A stretch of 39,925 nt of DNA from a virus. The notes beneath the pieces were generated by a model. The model saw only the letters and a program-made list of their open reading frames with translations. It was not told the DNA's origin and did no database searches. The stretch is taken from positions 1 through 39,925 of the IMG/VR virus record IMGVR_UViG_3300042502_001789; one strand, 5' to 3'. Both the position numbers and the translations under genes were made by a program. Below, piece after piece: positions 7,733-15,463 of this stretch (position 1 is the first letter of the stretch; each line of letters starts with the position of its first letter).

Positions 7733-7933
7733 ATGACCAAATCTACGATAAAGTATGAGATCACCCCCGAAGTCGCACTCAGAGTTGCACAAGCTCTTCG
7801 TAACGAAGCGCACCGACTCGAAAATGAGAGCGAACGTGCCTGTGAAAAGGGCTTCGACGACTACGGCACCTTGCTCTGGGAAGAGTGTTCCCTTCATAAT
7901 AAGCTGGCTGATTACTTCTACCCCTTAGGTTAA
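7733..7933 (+). CDS. Hypothetical small protein
   Basis: 66 residues, 13 nt after the preceding stop. A short beta start (STIKYEITPEVA) precedes a charged helix (ALRNEAHRLENESERACEKG). Function unknown. Confidence 0.65.
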   Translation: MTKSTIKYEITPEVALRVAQALRNEAHRLENESERACEKGFDDYGTLLWEECSLHNKLADYFYPLG

Positions 7934-7965
7934 ACAACTAAAGCCCCTTAACCCTCGAGATTACT

Positions 7966-8076
7966 ATGGAAGTTCCAATTTTGTTAGTGATTATCGTGTC
8001 CGCCGTTGCCGTTGCAGGTGTGGTGTCAACTCTAGTCATGTACAATGTTCTTCAAGGTTTGACAAGGAGAAAATGA
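7966..8076 (+). CDS. Single-pass membrane microprotein
   Basis: 36 residues from ATG 7966, with one hydrophobic helix (PILLVIIVSAVAVAGVVSTL) and a basic end (LTRRK). The TGA overlaps the next ATG (8073), so it is translationally coupled. Confidence 0.5.
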   Translation: MEVPILLVIIVSAVAVAGVVSTLVMYNVLQGLTRRK

Positions 8077-8369
8077 CGATTGACCCCTACGGTAACCTTC
8101 GTTCTTTGCAAGAGGTTAGAGCCGCAACACAAAAGGTAGTGAGTGCGTTTAGCCATCGTCACAACCCTGAAGCTGACTCCGGCTTTAGCGCCCTTGCTGA
8201 GGCCATCCGTGTTGCAGCCCAGGAGGCTTCACCGGTGGAATACGGCTCACTATACGGTTTTCCTATGGAATACAAGTGCCATGTACGTAATGCCCTGAAC
8301 CTAATCGCGTCTGAGCTAGACGCTCTGGCCATGGAACGCGAATCTTTTCTAAGGCAAGGCTCTGACTGA
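8073..8369 (+). CDS. Hypothetical helical protein
   Basis: 98 residues, coupled to the upstream microprotein by ATGA. Predicted helices dominate (LRSLQEVRAATQKVVSAF, LNLIASELDALAMERESFL). No known motif. Confidence 0.65.
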   Translation: MTIDPYGNLRSLQEVRAATQKVVSAFSHRHNPEADSGFSALAEAIRVAAQEASPVEYGSLYGFPMEYKCHVRNALNLIASELDALAMERESFLRQGSD

Positions 8370-8445
8370 TTACTGTCGGGTAGCCCCATGCAGCTCTTAA
8401 GCGAAATCAGCACACACTTCTCAGGTTAAACACCCCCGTAGCCAA

Positions 8446-8973
8446 ATGTCTGGAAAGTTTTCGTTCAGCAAACTAGTTTTAGGTTTGACACGCCCCAAGG
8501 CGGTAACGTCAGGAGTCGTTGCGTACTACCTTCAACCACTCATACACGGCAACAACACCGCACTGAATATGCTATTTACAGCATTTTCCGTTCTAGCCTA
8601 CTTAATTGCCATCCTGATTGTGGTGGTCGGAGATCCTTTTCTGATCCCACCGGGAAGCTGGAGGGTCGCCGAAGTGTACCGGGAACGTCTCAATAGACGA
8701 TGGGCTCGCCACCAGGTACTCTTCCTGTCTTACCTTGTTACGCTCGGGCTTATTTTTGTATCCGTGCTGGTGTCAAAAGCTGCTCCCACCCTAAGTATCT
8801 GGTTGGAACGAATATACCTGTTCCTTGGCATTCTCGCATTCTCGCATTCGCTGAGCATTCCAAGTGTTTTAATTGCTACCCAAAGAGAGCGAATTGACTC
8901 TGTTATCGAGTCAAGAAGAAGGCAAGAAGGTATTGCCCCTCGAACCGATCTGGGAGAGGGGGGACTTGGTTAG
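8446..8973 (+). CDS. Multi-pass membrane protein
   Basis: 175 residues with about four hydrophobic segments, near residues 22-32, 44-62 (TAFSVLAYLIAILIVVVGDP), 92-112 and 123-143. Basic loops and a Arg/Glu-rich cytoplasmic tail follow. No transport or enzyme motif was recognised. It is the last gene before cassette copy 3. Confidence 0.65.
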   Translation: MSGKFSFSKLVLGLTRPKAVTSGVVAYYLQPLIHGNNTALNMLFTAFSVLAYLIAILIVVVGDPFLIPPGSWRVAEVYRERLNRRWARHQVLFLSYLVTLGLIFVSVLVSKAAPTLSIWLERIYLFLGILAFSHSLSIPSVLIATQRERIDSVIESRRRQEGIAPRTDLGEGGLG

Positions 8974-9016
8974 GGCGGTTTTCCACCCTTGTTTCTGCTC
9001 GGCAGTAACGTATACT
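8973..9016 (+). promoter_or_regulatory. Promoter cassette copy 3
   Basis: GGGCGGTTTTCCACC arm, TTGTTT (8989-8994), 16-bp spacer with CTGC/GCAG dyad, TATACT (9011-9016), then AATTCAG. It drives the 9042 operon. Confidence 0.8.
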
Positions 9017-9041
9017 TAATTCAGTTGAGACACTCGAACCA

Positions 9042-9548
9042 ATGACCCTCGCCCAGCCCCAAACCCCTACTACAAAGGAACTTGTAAAGGGCCTAATCTT
9101 CCATAACTACGCAGAGCGCAAGCCCGAGGAAGGGTTGTGCATCTGGAGGATGGCTCATAAGAGCAAAAAGTTTACAATAGTGTTCACAGCAGAGATGCGT
9201 ATTCGAGGTGCAGGGTTCAAGAATGTGCTGTCGCCTGAGTTTGACTACTGGGATGGCTACAGAGTGATTCTTCCCAAGGGGCTGATTGAGTGGGCGGAAA
9301 TCCCGGCTGGTATGCCCTTGCCCCGAGGACTTGGCAACCACGTGCTTGATATTCCCGGCGTAGAGCACGAGAATTGCCCCTTTTGCAGGAGCCAACCTAA
9401 ATGGCGAAGTGGGGGCTTCGGCGGCTATACTCCACTAAACCACACAGACTTTCACCTTGTATGCTGCAAGTGGTTTAACGGAGAGCGCAACAGTTCCTCC
9501 GACCCTGTAGCGTTAGCCGCAGCCAGAAACGCAGCTATAATCGGATAA
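9042..9548 (+). CDS. Hypothetical protein with C-terminal zinc ribbon
   Basis: 168 residues. The N-terminal two thirds form an unrecognised alpha/beta domain. The end carries CPFCRSQPKW and, about 30 residues later, LVCCKWFNGER followed by an Ala-rich helix. This is a C-x2-C...C-C arrangement reminiscent of Lar-type or related phage zinc ribbons; a true Lar assignment is not supported. Its stop overlaps the next start by one nucleotide. Confidence 0.6.
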   Translation: MTLAQPQTPTTKELVKGLIFHNYAERKPEEGLCIWRMAHKSKKFTIVFTAEMRIRGAGFKNVLSPEFDYWDGYRVILPKGLIEWAEIPAGMPLPRGLGNHVLDIPGVEHENCPFCRSQPKWRSGGFGGYTPLNHTDFHLVCCKWFNGERNSSSDPVALAAARNAAIIG

Positions 9549-9892
9549 TGGGCCCGTACAACTTATACCGGGCAGTTCTAGACCAGTTTCCCCTTCAAAG
9601 GGCACTTAGAAACTTTTTCGTCACCGGGGTCGCATGGGGTCTTTTCTCTCGAAACTCTCACATTTCGCTCAAGAGTGGGAAGCCCAAAGTCGTGTACAAT
9701 AGCAAAAGCTCAGCATTGAACGCAGCCGACTCGATGCAAAAGAGACTCGGTGGCACCTTCAGTGCGTACAAATGTGCATTTTGCGACGGATACCACGTTG
9801 GCCGTAGTCGCACTCGACAAGAGGCGCGAGAGCGTTGCTCTCCCTTTCAGTTTACCATCCAAACTACAAACAATGATCAACGTAATCCTTGA
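9548..9892 (+). CDS. Small phage zinc-finger-like protein
   Basis: 114 residues. A Lys/Ser-rich helix (SSALNAADSMQKRLG) is followed by YKCAFCDGYHVGR, the C-x2-C-x3-H signature of a small phage protein family with a single knuckle. Nucleic-acid binding is plausible. The C-terminal tail overlaps the next gene by 20 nt. Confidence 0.6.
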   Translation: MGPYNLYRAVLDQFPLQRALRNFFVTGVAWGLFSRNSHISLKSGKPKVVYNSKSSALNAADSMQKRLGGTFSAYKCAFCDGYHVGRSRTRQEARERCSPFQFTIQTTNNDQRNP

Positions 9893-10541
9893 TAAAAAGC
9901 ACTGGTTCATGTGCATGCTGGACACGAGAAAGCACATTGAGAGCTCGCTCGGGAAGCCAATGTCTCTTCCCCCTTCGATTCAAGAATGCGTGGAAGAAAG
10001 CGACTCTTCAACTGAGGTTGAAGCTGACCTTAAGGCACTGTTCAGCTTGACGAAAGGTTGCGAATACGAACAAGTCGCACGAGAAAACACTTGCAACTTC
10101 GAAAACGACCTGTCTGACTTTTTCGTGTACACTATATACGCGCCAGTTGGAAGTTCGGACTGGCTCTGGCAGCGCGATTGTTTCGTCACCGTGCAGATTG
10201 GTGATTCGGGTGATCCTCGCTACGTTAGCTACGAGACCGCTCAAGTTTACGACATGTGCGACAACCAACTTGCTGAGACGGGGTTCCTGAATGACCGGTT
10301 AAGTTGGTACGCTCGCTACTTCCCGCACAGAGAATTTGAGGAAAACAGCGACGAAGCCAAGCTCCTTGAGAGAACCAACGAAGAACTCGATGCTACTTCT
10401 TCAGGCAACCCGACAAGTCGGCTCGGAGAGCTTTGCTACGCTGATCCGGTATGGGTTGAAAAGTACCAGGGGTTCGTCGCAAGAGTAAAAGGGTCAAGGT
10501 TCCCAATGGTGTTTGTACCTACGGAGCCGTACTACGGCTAG
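9873..10541 (+). CDS. Hypothetical protein
   Basis: 222 residues from ATG 9873; the upstream ATG at 9750 would overlap the zinc-finger gene by 143 nt and is not preferred. An acidic helical region (residues 30-60) precedes an aromatic-rich domain (FFVYTIYAPVGSSDWLWQRD). No catalytic motif was recognised. It ends convergently against the minus-strand gene at 10538 with a 4-nt overlap. Confidence 0.65.
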   Translation: MINVILDKKHWFMCMLDTRKHIESSLGKPMSLPPSIQECVEESDSSTEVEADLKALFSLTKGCEYEQVARENTCNFENDLSDFFVYTIYAPVGSSDWLWQRDCFVTVQIGDSGDPRYVSYETAQVYDMCDNQLAETGFLNDRLSWYARYFPHREFEENSDEAKLLERTNEELDATSSGNPTSRLGELCYADPVWVEKYQGFVARVKGSRFPMVFVPTEPYYG

Positions 10542-10744
10542 TCCCCCACGGGTCTCGGTTTCTTTCGCTTAGGCGGGTCAACGAGTCGAGGAATCGGCCC
10601 GTAGTACTCTAATGGGCTGCCTTGTGTCGAGTGTCCGCAGCGGAATGTGCGGTCGAGTAGAACACAAATGTCTTCACGGTCTATGATTTTCCCGTCAAAA
10701 GTGGTTTGTTTCCAATCCTTATTGTCGTCATCAGCTAGGTTCAT
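10538..10744 (-). CDS. Hypothetical small protein (minus strand)
   Basis: 68 residues (starts MNLADDDNKDWKQTTFDGK). It has a beta-like middle and a basic, proline-rich end (RLVDPPKRKKPRPVGD). It is downstream of the coiled-coil gene with a 35-nt gap, probably in one transcript. It belongs to the only minus-strand block in the window. Confidence 0.55.
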   Translation of the reverse strand: MNLADDDNKDWKQTTFDGKIIDREDICVLLDRTFRCGHSTQGSPLEYYGPIPRLVDPPKRKKPRPVGD

Positions 10745-10779
10745 AATCGCCCCTTACAGGATTAAAGGAAGGTTGTACT

Positions 10780-11862
10780 TTAGTTTACGGTGGACACACT
10801 CTTCGTAAACGGGTTCATTTGGATTTTACCCCCAGTGCGGCTTTGGATGGCTTCTATAGCCGCATCCACAAAGTCTGTGTTCCACTTTGCAGTGTCTTTC
10901 ACTGAGTCTGTTGCCCTTAAAGCGGCGGCTAACTGGCCGAGCGTAATTTCCTCCGACCAAACCCCGCTTGAAGACAAGTATCCAAGAGCCTTTGCAGCTT
11001 CACAAACACTGGAGTGCATGGGACAACCCGCGTACTTCTTCACCAACTTGTGTACGATACTGTTGCTGGTCAAGGTCTCCCAGTCTTTTTCAAGCTCCAT
11101 GCGAGACACACAAACATTCCCCTCGTTCACCCAGGCCAACAAGTCTCTACGGACTTGAGTGTTGTATGCTCCTGACGTACCAACACTATCGGAAATCAGC
11201 TCACTAAGTGGAACAAGGTCCTGAGGTGTTTGCTCTCGCACACCCGCCGTGCGTTCGAGACACCAATTTTTAACGGTGTCCATGTCTCTTTCGCTGCTAA
11301 TTTCGCTCCACAATAGGGTTAGACGTTCAACGTCAGCTGCAGCAGACCCCAGATACTGCTCAAATACAGGGTACACTCCTTCAATTAAAAGTTTTTCGAT
11401 GTATCGCGAGTCTGAGACCGAGCTAGCCAGTTGAACACCGAGAGGCAATCTTGTAAGCTCCCTTGGAAGTATATCTTCGTAGTATGCGCGAGTCTTTCTG
11501 CCCCTTGTGTCACTCGTGGTCATTTTGACTGCCTTAACCATGCTTTTAAGGGACGCGTACCCCAGGGCTTCCGCATCTTCCTTAAGGGAAGATAGCTCCC
11601 TTGCGCATTTTCCAAGGAACAAGGTTGCGTTGTGGAGACTAGAGTCATTGACTGACATTCCAGCTTCGTGGGCGAAACTTACAATTACCTCTTTTGTCTC
11701 TTTAAGTTTATCTTCACAACAGTATAAAGCCTTTTCTGCCTTAGCCAGTTTGCCCTTGGTGTCTTTAACTTCAGCTTCCAGTTCACTAATTCTGGACTCA
11801 AATTGTGAAAAAGCGTTCGTTAGTGCTTGAGACGCCGTGTGTCTAGCCGCTATTAAGTTCAT
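10780..11862 (-). CDS. Coiled-coil hypothetical protein (minus strand)
   Basis: 360 residues. Residues about 15-65 form a heptad-rich coiled coil (FESRISELEAEVKDTKGKLA and following). The rest is helical with several Cys and no recognised catalytic motif. The long coiled coil suggests a scaffold, structural or DNA-associated role; that is inference. It is transcribed away from the hairpin-rich strand-switch region, which must hold its promoter. Confidence 0.65.
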   Translation of the reverse strand: MNLIAARHTASQALTNAFSQFESRISELEAEVKDTKGKLAKAEKALYCCEDKLKETKEVIVSFAHEAGMSVNDSSLHNATLFLGKCARELSSLKEDAEALGYASLKSMVKAVKMTTSDTRGRKTRAYYEDILPRELTRLPLGVQLASSVSDSRYIEKLLIEGVYPVFEQYLGSAAADVERLTLLWSEISSERDMDTVKNWCLERTAGVREQTPQDLVPLSELISDSVGTSGAYNTQVRRDLLAWVNEGNVCVSRMELEKDWETLTSNSIVHKLVKKYAGCPMHSSVCEAAKALGYLSSSGVWSEEITLGQLAAALRATDSVKDTAKWNTDFVDAAIEAIQSRTGGKIQMNPFTKSVSTVN

Positions 11863-11888
11863 AGTTGAGTGAAAAAGTTTTGGGAGGA

Positions 11889-11931
11889 AGAGTGTTGCCC
11901 CAAGGTCATTTCACATAACCCACAACACTCT
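11889..11931. repeat. Inverted repeat near minus-strand gene start
   Basis: AGAGTGTTG (11889-11897) pairs perfectly with CAACACTCT (11923-11931) around a 25-nt loop. It lies 27 nt upstream of the minus-strand start codon, so it could be an operator or a leader hairpin. Confidence 0.55.
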
Positions 11932-11982
11932 CCCTGTACATGACTTTACCCTGCCCTCTCCACGAAATTTTTATGTAAACTA

Positions 11983-12040
11983 GGGGGACCCACCCCCCTT
12001 GAGAACTTGCGGGCACTGAGTGGGGTGGGGTGGGTCCCCC
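11983..12040. repeat. Long perfect inverted repeat (14 bp arms)
   Basis: GGGGGACCCACCCC (11983-11996) is exactly complementary to GGGGTGGGTCCCCC (12027-12040), with a 30-nt loop. It sits in the middle of the gene-free strand switch. It could be a bidirectional terminator, a replication or packaging structure, or a regulatory hairpin. Confidence 0.75.
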
Positions 12041-12146
12041 AACTTTGAAAATTTTCCAGCTAAAACTCCCAGTAGTTTCACGCTTATTCGGCAGCTTCCA
12101 AATGGCCGACTAGTTTAGACAGGTACGCCGGGGTAACCTGTAAAGT

Positions 12147-12185
12147 CAATGTTAGGGGGGGTACCCCCCCCACCCCTCAACATTG
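12147..12185. repeat. Nested palindrome with poly-G/poly-C core
   Basis: CAATGTT (12147-12153) and AACATTG (12179-12185) flank the 16-bp palindrome GGGGGGGTACCCCCCC (12155-12170). An A6/T5 run follows (12185-12197). The whole resembles a very strong hairpin followed by a weak tract. Confidence 0.75.
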
Positions 12186-12234
12186 AAAAAAATTTTTCGA
12201 AGAATGCGAAGCATTATCTTCACCCTCGCAAACG

Positions 12235-12278
12235 GACGGTTTCCACCCTTTGTTTCTGCGACGCATAAACGGTATAGT
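12235..12278 (+). promoter_or_regulatory. Promoter cassette copy 4
   Basis: GGACGGTTTCCACC arm, TTGTTT (12250-12255), 17-bp spacer with partial CTGC/GCAT dyad, TATAGT (12273-12278). It drives the gene at 12303. Confidence 0.8.
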
Positions 12279-12302
12279 AATAGCATACAAACGCCACTCC
12301 CA

Positions 12303-12587
12303 ATGTCGGACTACAATACAGTCGAAACCAGCCCCGAAGTCTGGGAGGTCATTCGTGCTCGCCACCCTGAGCTTGTGCCGTTCAGCACATATAGTGCGCC
12401 AGACGGGGACTACTTGGGCGGAAACACGAGCAAAGGGGAAATGTTCACAAGTTACGGGTTCCCTGGGAGTGACTATCCGATAATGGAAGCTCGAACCACT
12501 TGGGACATCAACCCCGAGGAGAGGTGGAAGCGCAACAACGAGCAGCATCGCTACTGGCTGTGCTTGCCCATTGAGAACCAAGATTGA
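12303..12587 (+). CDS. Hypothetical protein
   Basis: 94 residues. ATG 12303 is chosen because the longer frame from 12183 would translate the promoter cassette. It is polar and aromatic with no recognised motif (MSDYNTVETSPEVWEVIRAR at the start). Confidence 0.65.
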   Translation: MSDYNTVETSPEVWEVIRARHPELVPFSTYSAPDGDYLGGNTSKGEMFTSYGFPGSDYPIMEARTTWDINPEERWKRNNEQHRYWLCLPIENQD

Positions 12588-12627
12588 GAACCCATCCGCA
12601 TGGAGGCTATACTGCAACTTGAGACCA

Positions 12628-12765
12628 ATGACTGAGGAACAATTCTACCTGCTGTGGGAGAAATTCGCCTATTCGACCCTGGTGGATTCCCTGCCCGACG
12701 ATGTCCCACAAGAGTGCGAAAGACTCGGCATTTCCGTTGATTACTTCCTCTTCGAGTTTATCTAG
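12628..12765 (+). CDS. Hypothetical small acidic protein
   Basis: 45 residues from ATG 12628 (MTEEQFYLLWEKFAYSTLVD at the start); a TTG at 12571 would overlap the previous gene. A TATACT box sits at 12608-12613, 15 nt before the ATG, without an obvious -35. It ends with TAG. Confidence 0.5.
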   Translation: MTEEQFYLLWEKFAYSTLVDSLPDDVPQECERLGISVDYFLFEFI

Positions 12766-12789
12766 TAGAAACTTTGTCAAAAGGTTGGA

Positions 12790-12856
12790 TGGGCGGTTAA
12801 CCGCTCGCTCTGGGGCGGTTTACCGGCTTGTTTCTGCAGGGCAGAAACGGTATAGT
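12790..12856 (+). promoter_or_regulatory. Promoter cassette copy 5 (two-arm form)
   Basis: First arm GGGCGGTTAACCGC (contains the GGTTAACC palindrome), second arm GGGGCGGTTTACCGG, then TTGTTT (12828-12833), a 17-bp spacer with the perfect TTTCTGC/GCAGAAA dyad, TATAGT (12851-12856) and GTTACAGCGA. Confidence 0.9.
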
Positions 12857-12879
12857 AGTTACAGCGAACTTCACCAACC

Positions 12880-13116
12880 ATGGCCGTCACCCCTTACGCC
12901 CTGCTTCCCACCTTTGAGCGGGACTACATTATGACTGAGATTCTTCGCTACAACGACGGCAAGGAGGTCGTCAGCAAAACCGCTGTGTGCCGCCTGACTG
13001 TAAACCGCGCCGCAAGCGTTACCCACCTCCCCGGCCACAAGCACGGCAGGGTTAGCTTCTGGCTCGATCACGACCCACGCATTGTTGCCGTCTCTTACAC
13101 CTACGCGCTGGCCTGA
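12880..13116 (+). CDS. Hypothetical protein
   Basis: 78 residues starting 24 nt after cassette copy 5. It is beta-rich and basic (TAVCRLTVNRAASVTHLPGH) with no motif recognised. Codon use is GC-rich compared with genes before 12 kb. Confidence 0.65.
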   Translation: MAVTPYALLPTFERDYIMTEILRYNDGKEVVSKTAVCRLTVNRAASVTHLPGHKHGRVSFWLDHDPRIVAVSYTYALA

Positions 13117-13157
13117 CCCACGGCTCGCCGGGGCTCCCCGGCAGCAATCCACCACCA

Positions 13158-13691
13158 ATGACACCCTCAGATTTAATCGCCATGCCTGCCACTATTCCCG
13201 CCATCACTGGCCAGCCGACCCATGAGTTTAACTTTGATCACTGCGTCTACCGGGAGTTCTGGGCTGGAGAGTACCCTTACTCTAGTCATTGCCGCGCTCA
13301 GTTATTGGGACTAGACGGAACAGTTGTAAGAGAGTTTCATTTCTCAACGACCTTCAATCGGCTCCCGACCGATGCCGATTGGTGCAAATGGTGGGCCAGG
13401 GATTACATACCAGCCGATGCCACCATTGAAACTGTAGTGGACATGTGGACGCGCCGAGGCAAGACCGCAGAAGAGCTGATGGTGTCGTTAGGCAAAGCAA
13501 TAGAAGCAAAAAGAGCAGCAATATCCAGAGACAAAAGACCGCTGTTTTTGTACAAAGGCAATGCTTTACGAAATGAATGGCGTAAGATTTACGAAGAAAA
13601 GAAAGAGTGCAGAAGGTTTTTGGCACATCAGGGCCATTTGCTACAACAGTTTTTGACAGGTGGCAAGAATTATTTGCCTGGGAGCTTTTGA
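13158..13691 (+). CDS. Hypothetical protein with a composition break
   Basis: 177 residues. The first 110 codons are GC-rich; the last 65 are AT-rich, basic and helical (IEAKRAAISRDKRPLFLYKG and following). The switch near 13490 suggests a recombination joint or a fused C-terminal segment. No functional motif was recognised. Confidence 0.6.
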   Translation: MTPSDLIAMPATIPAITGQPTHEFNFDHCVYREFWAGEYPYSSHCRAQLLGLDGTVVREFHFSTTFNRLPTDADWCKWWARDYIPADATIETVVDMWTRRGKTAEELMVSLGKAIEAKRAAISRDKRPLFLYKGNALRNEWRKIYEEKKECRRFLAHQGHLLQQFLTGGKNYLPGSF

Positions 13692-13762
13692 CCCCAACCC
13701 TCGGCTAACCCCAACCCGCCAGGCGCCGTGAGCTTGGCATCCAATCCCATTGCATCTCAACC

Positions 13763-13951
13763 ATGGCCCAGCCCATCCCCACCGTTGCCGACATCCTGGC
13801 CAGCACGTGGCTTGGCGGCGATCTCCATGAATGGAACACCGACGCTGCCGTGATCCGCATCACCCGATCCGAACTCCGCTCGGCCCTTGAGAATGCCTAC
13901 GACTCACTGATGCCCAACTGGCCCGCCATGGTGGAGATTGACGATGCCTGA
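13763..13951 (+). CDS. Hypothetical protein, paralogue of the 16343 C-terminal domain
   Basis: 62 residues. VIRITRSELRSALENAYDSL and the following NWPAMVEIDD match the 16343 product (PITVTREELRRAFDNAYDPN, then DWAMRVKIDD). This shared helix-turn module also appears loosely in the 18158 product. Its end overlaps the next gene by 8 nt. Function unknown. Confidence 0.65.
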   Translation: MAQPIPTVADILASTWLGGDLHEWNTDAAVIRITRSELRSALENAYDSLMPNWPAMVEIDDA

Positions 13952-14288
13952 CCCCACCATGACCACACCATCCGAACTGTTTACGCACCCAAGCCCGCGC
14001 TGTGTCGTCACAACTGTCTACAGCGATCCCGCTGTCAGCTTGACCGTTCAGGCATGGCGCCGCGAGCTATGCTCTTACTACCTGCTATTTCGGATAGCAA
14101 ATCAGTATTCATTGACCCTTAACGAAACTGCGGTTTTTTATTTTTTCCGCAGATTTCCAGACTGGTATATTCAGCCTCCAGGAGGCTGGGCCAAGCACAC
14201 TTGGAACCCCGCCACCGATAAGCGGGTGTCGGCACAAGCGCTCGCTGTCGTAGAGGCTTGGCTGGCCGAGCAAGAGGCCAATGCCTGA
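13944..14288 (+). CDS. Hypothetical protein
   Basis: 114 residues from ATG 13944; M6 (13959) is an alternative. An AT-rich internal stretch (14085-14165), including a CTGCGG/CCGCAG inverted repeat, interrupts otherwise GC-rich coding sequence. No motif was recognised. Its stop region repeats the sequence context of the previous stop (ATGCCTGACCCCACC follows both). Confidence 0.6.
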   Translation: MPDPTMTTPSELFTHPSPRCVVTTVYSDPAVSLTVQAWRRELCSYYLLFRIANQYSLTLNETAVFYFFRRFPDWYIQPPGGWAKHTWNPATDKRVSAQALAVVEAWLAEQEANA

Positions 14289-14498
14289 CCCCACCTGGCC
14301 GACCACTGCCGCCCAATCATTACCGCCGTGATCCAGCGGGTCGGCACCGAGGACCGCAAAACACTGCAGCTGGCTCTGGACGCTGCCTACCCCCGCGACC
14401 GTGGCCGCGTTTGCTGCGTGACAGGCAGGGACGACGCCTACGATGTCTGGTGCGATGAGGTCAGGCGCCAGCAGCTCTCGCTTCTGGAGGCCGAATGA
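14281..14498 (+). pseudogene. Broken small gene (frameshifted start)
   Basis: ATG 14281 opens only 16 codons (MPDPTWPTTAAQSLPP). The next frame, open from 14289 to 14498, encodes a convincing conserved-looking protein (LQLALDAAYPRDRGRV, then DDAYDVWCDEVRRQQLSLL) with no ATG. The tail resembles small phage/bacterial proteins with an AYP...VW-DE-R pattern. A one-base change near 14290-14310 would join the frames. A GTG at 14328 could start a 56-residue version. Confidence 0.5.
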
Positions 14499-14565
14499 CA
14501 CCTGGCCCCCCCGGTGCCGATCGCCAGTGTCGGTGACACGCCAGGGATTAGTGGGTCGTGGTCTA

Positions 14566-14631
14566 AGGGCGGTTTCCCGTTTGCCCTGGGGCGGTTTACC
14601 CCTTGTTTCTGCCCCGCAGAAACGGTATAGT
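14566..14631 (+). promoter_or_regulatory. Promoter cassette copy 6 (two-arm form)
   Basis: Arms GGGCGGTTTCCCG and GGGGCGGTTTACCCC, TTGTTT (14603-14608), 17-bp spacer with CTGC/GCAG dyad, TATAGT (14626-14631), GTTACAGCGA. It drives the gene at 14697. Confidence 0.9.
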
Positions 14632-14696
14632 AGTTACAGCGAGTCAGTTCAGCACTGGCTCAATCGCGATTTCTAACCCGACCCTTTACTCTGAAA

Positions 14697-14915
14697 ATGG
14701 CAACCACCTACATCAACAAAGCTCAACGCCAGACCTTGATTGATCAGTTCATGGAGTGTTGGTTTGACACTGAGAGTTATTCCACCGAAGACGCCGCAGA
14801 GGAAGAGGGTCGAGAAATGCGTGCTGAACTAGAATCCCTGAACAACAGCCAACTTATGGCTGAAATTAAGAAAAGTGAATGGTCGATCTTCACGTTAAAC
14901 GGTTGTTCCATCTAA
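14697..14915 (+). CDS. Hypothetical acidic protein
   Basis: 72 residues starting 65 nt after the promoter. It is helical and acidic (STEDAAEEEGREMRAELESL), with no motif recognised. Confidence 0.65.
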   Translation: MATTYINKAQRQTLIDQFMECWFDTESYSTEDAAEEEGREMRAELESLNNSQLMAEIKKSEWSIFTLNGCSI

Positions 14916-14934
14916 GGCGGATCCCCCGTCTCAC

Positions 14935-14969
14935 CTTTCCCCGTGAAACACCCTAAAGTAAGTAATGTG
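14935..14969 (+). promoter_or_regulatory. Possible degenerate promoter cassette
   Basis: ACCTTTCCCCGTGAAACACCC followed by TAAAGT (14956-14961) keeps a TTTC/GAAA dyad and a -10-like box, but lacks the GGCGGTTT arm and a clear -35. It precedes the amber-containing gene at 15011. Confidence 0.35.
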
Positions 14970-15010
14970 AACTTGACCATCCACCCCTCCACCCATCCCC
15001 ATTAAACACC

Positions 15011-15454
15011 ATGCCAGCCAACGACACTTAGGTAACACCAGTTTCACACCTTTGGGAAGTCAATCACCCCTACTACTGTGACTTAAGTAACTACTATTCC
15101 CCTGCTGGCGCCGAGGGAAGCCGAGAGTACAAGTCCTTAGCTGACTTCCTGGTTGAAGAAGGCGATAGCGACATGGACTACAACCTTGTGTTCCGCTGGG
15201 ATTGGGTAGAGGATCACGACGAGGACTCCGACGGAGCACCATTCCCGCACATGGGCGACGACAACTACCGCAACGGTAAACTGTTCCTCTTCATTATGCA
15301 GCAACGCAGAGGCTTATACGAGTGGATTGAGATTGAAGTTTGTAGGGCTGACGAGCCCGCTGTTATCGCCTACCTAACTCCCAGGTGGGAACACATGAAA
15401 GCACTGTGGGAGCCACTTGGCGCGGGGCCTGCTCGAACCTCACCCCGAAATTGA
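15011..15454 (+). pseudogene. Hypothetical protein gene with an in-frame UAG at codon 7
   Basis: ATG 15011 starts MPANDT, then TAG at 15029-15031, then the same frame stays open to 15454 (147 codons including the TAG). Sequence after the stop looks fully coding (YSPAGAEGSREYKSLADFLV; later LFLFIMQQRRGLYEWIEIEV), including about 45 residues before the next ATG at 15173. That ATG gives a 93-residue product. A nonsense mutation, sequencing error or readthrough are the options. The function was not recognised. Confidence 0.55.
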
Positions 15455-15463
15455 GTTTTGTGT

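Larger units (their letters stand above)
11863..12302. other. Gene-free strand-switch region
   Basis: 440 nt without a credible gene, between the divergent minus-strand pair and the + strand array. It contains the three inverted repeats listed separately, G/C-homopolymer runs, an AT-rich patch (11965-11982) and cassette copy 4 at its right end. An origin, a divergent control region and a terminator cluster are all possible. Confidence 0.6.

Noticed and set aside
9042-9548. Lar-type restriction-alleviation protein
   Set aside because: Only the CPFC element and a later Cys pair fit; the length and remaining pattern do not support the name.
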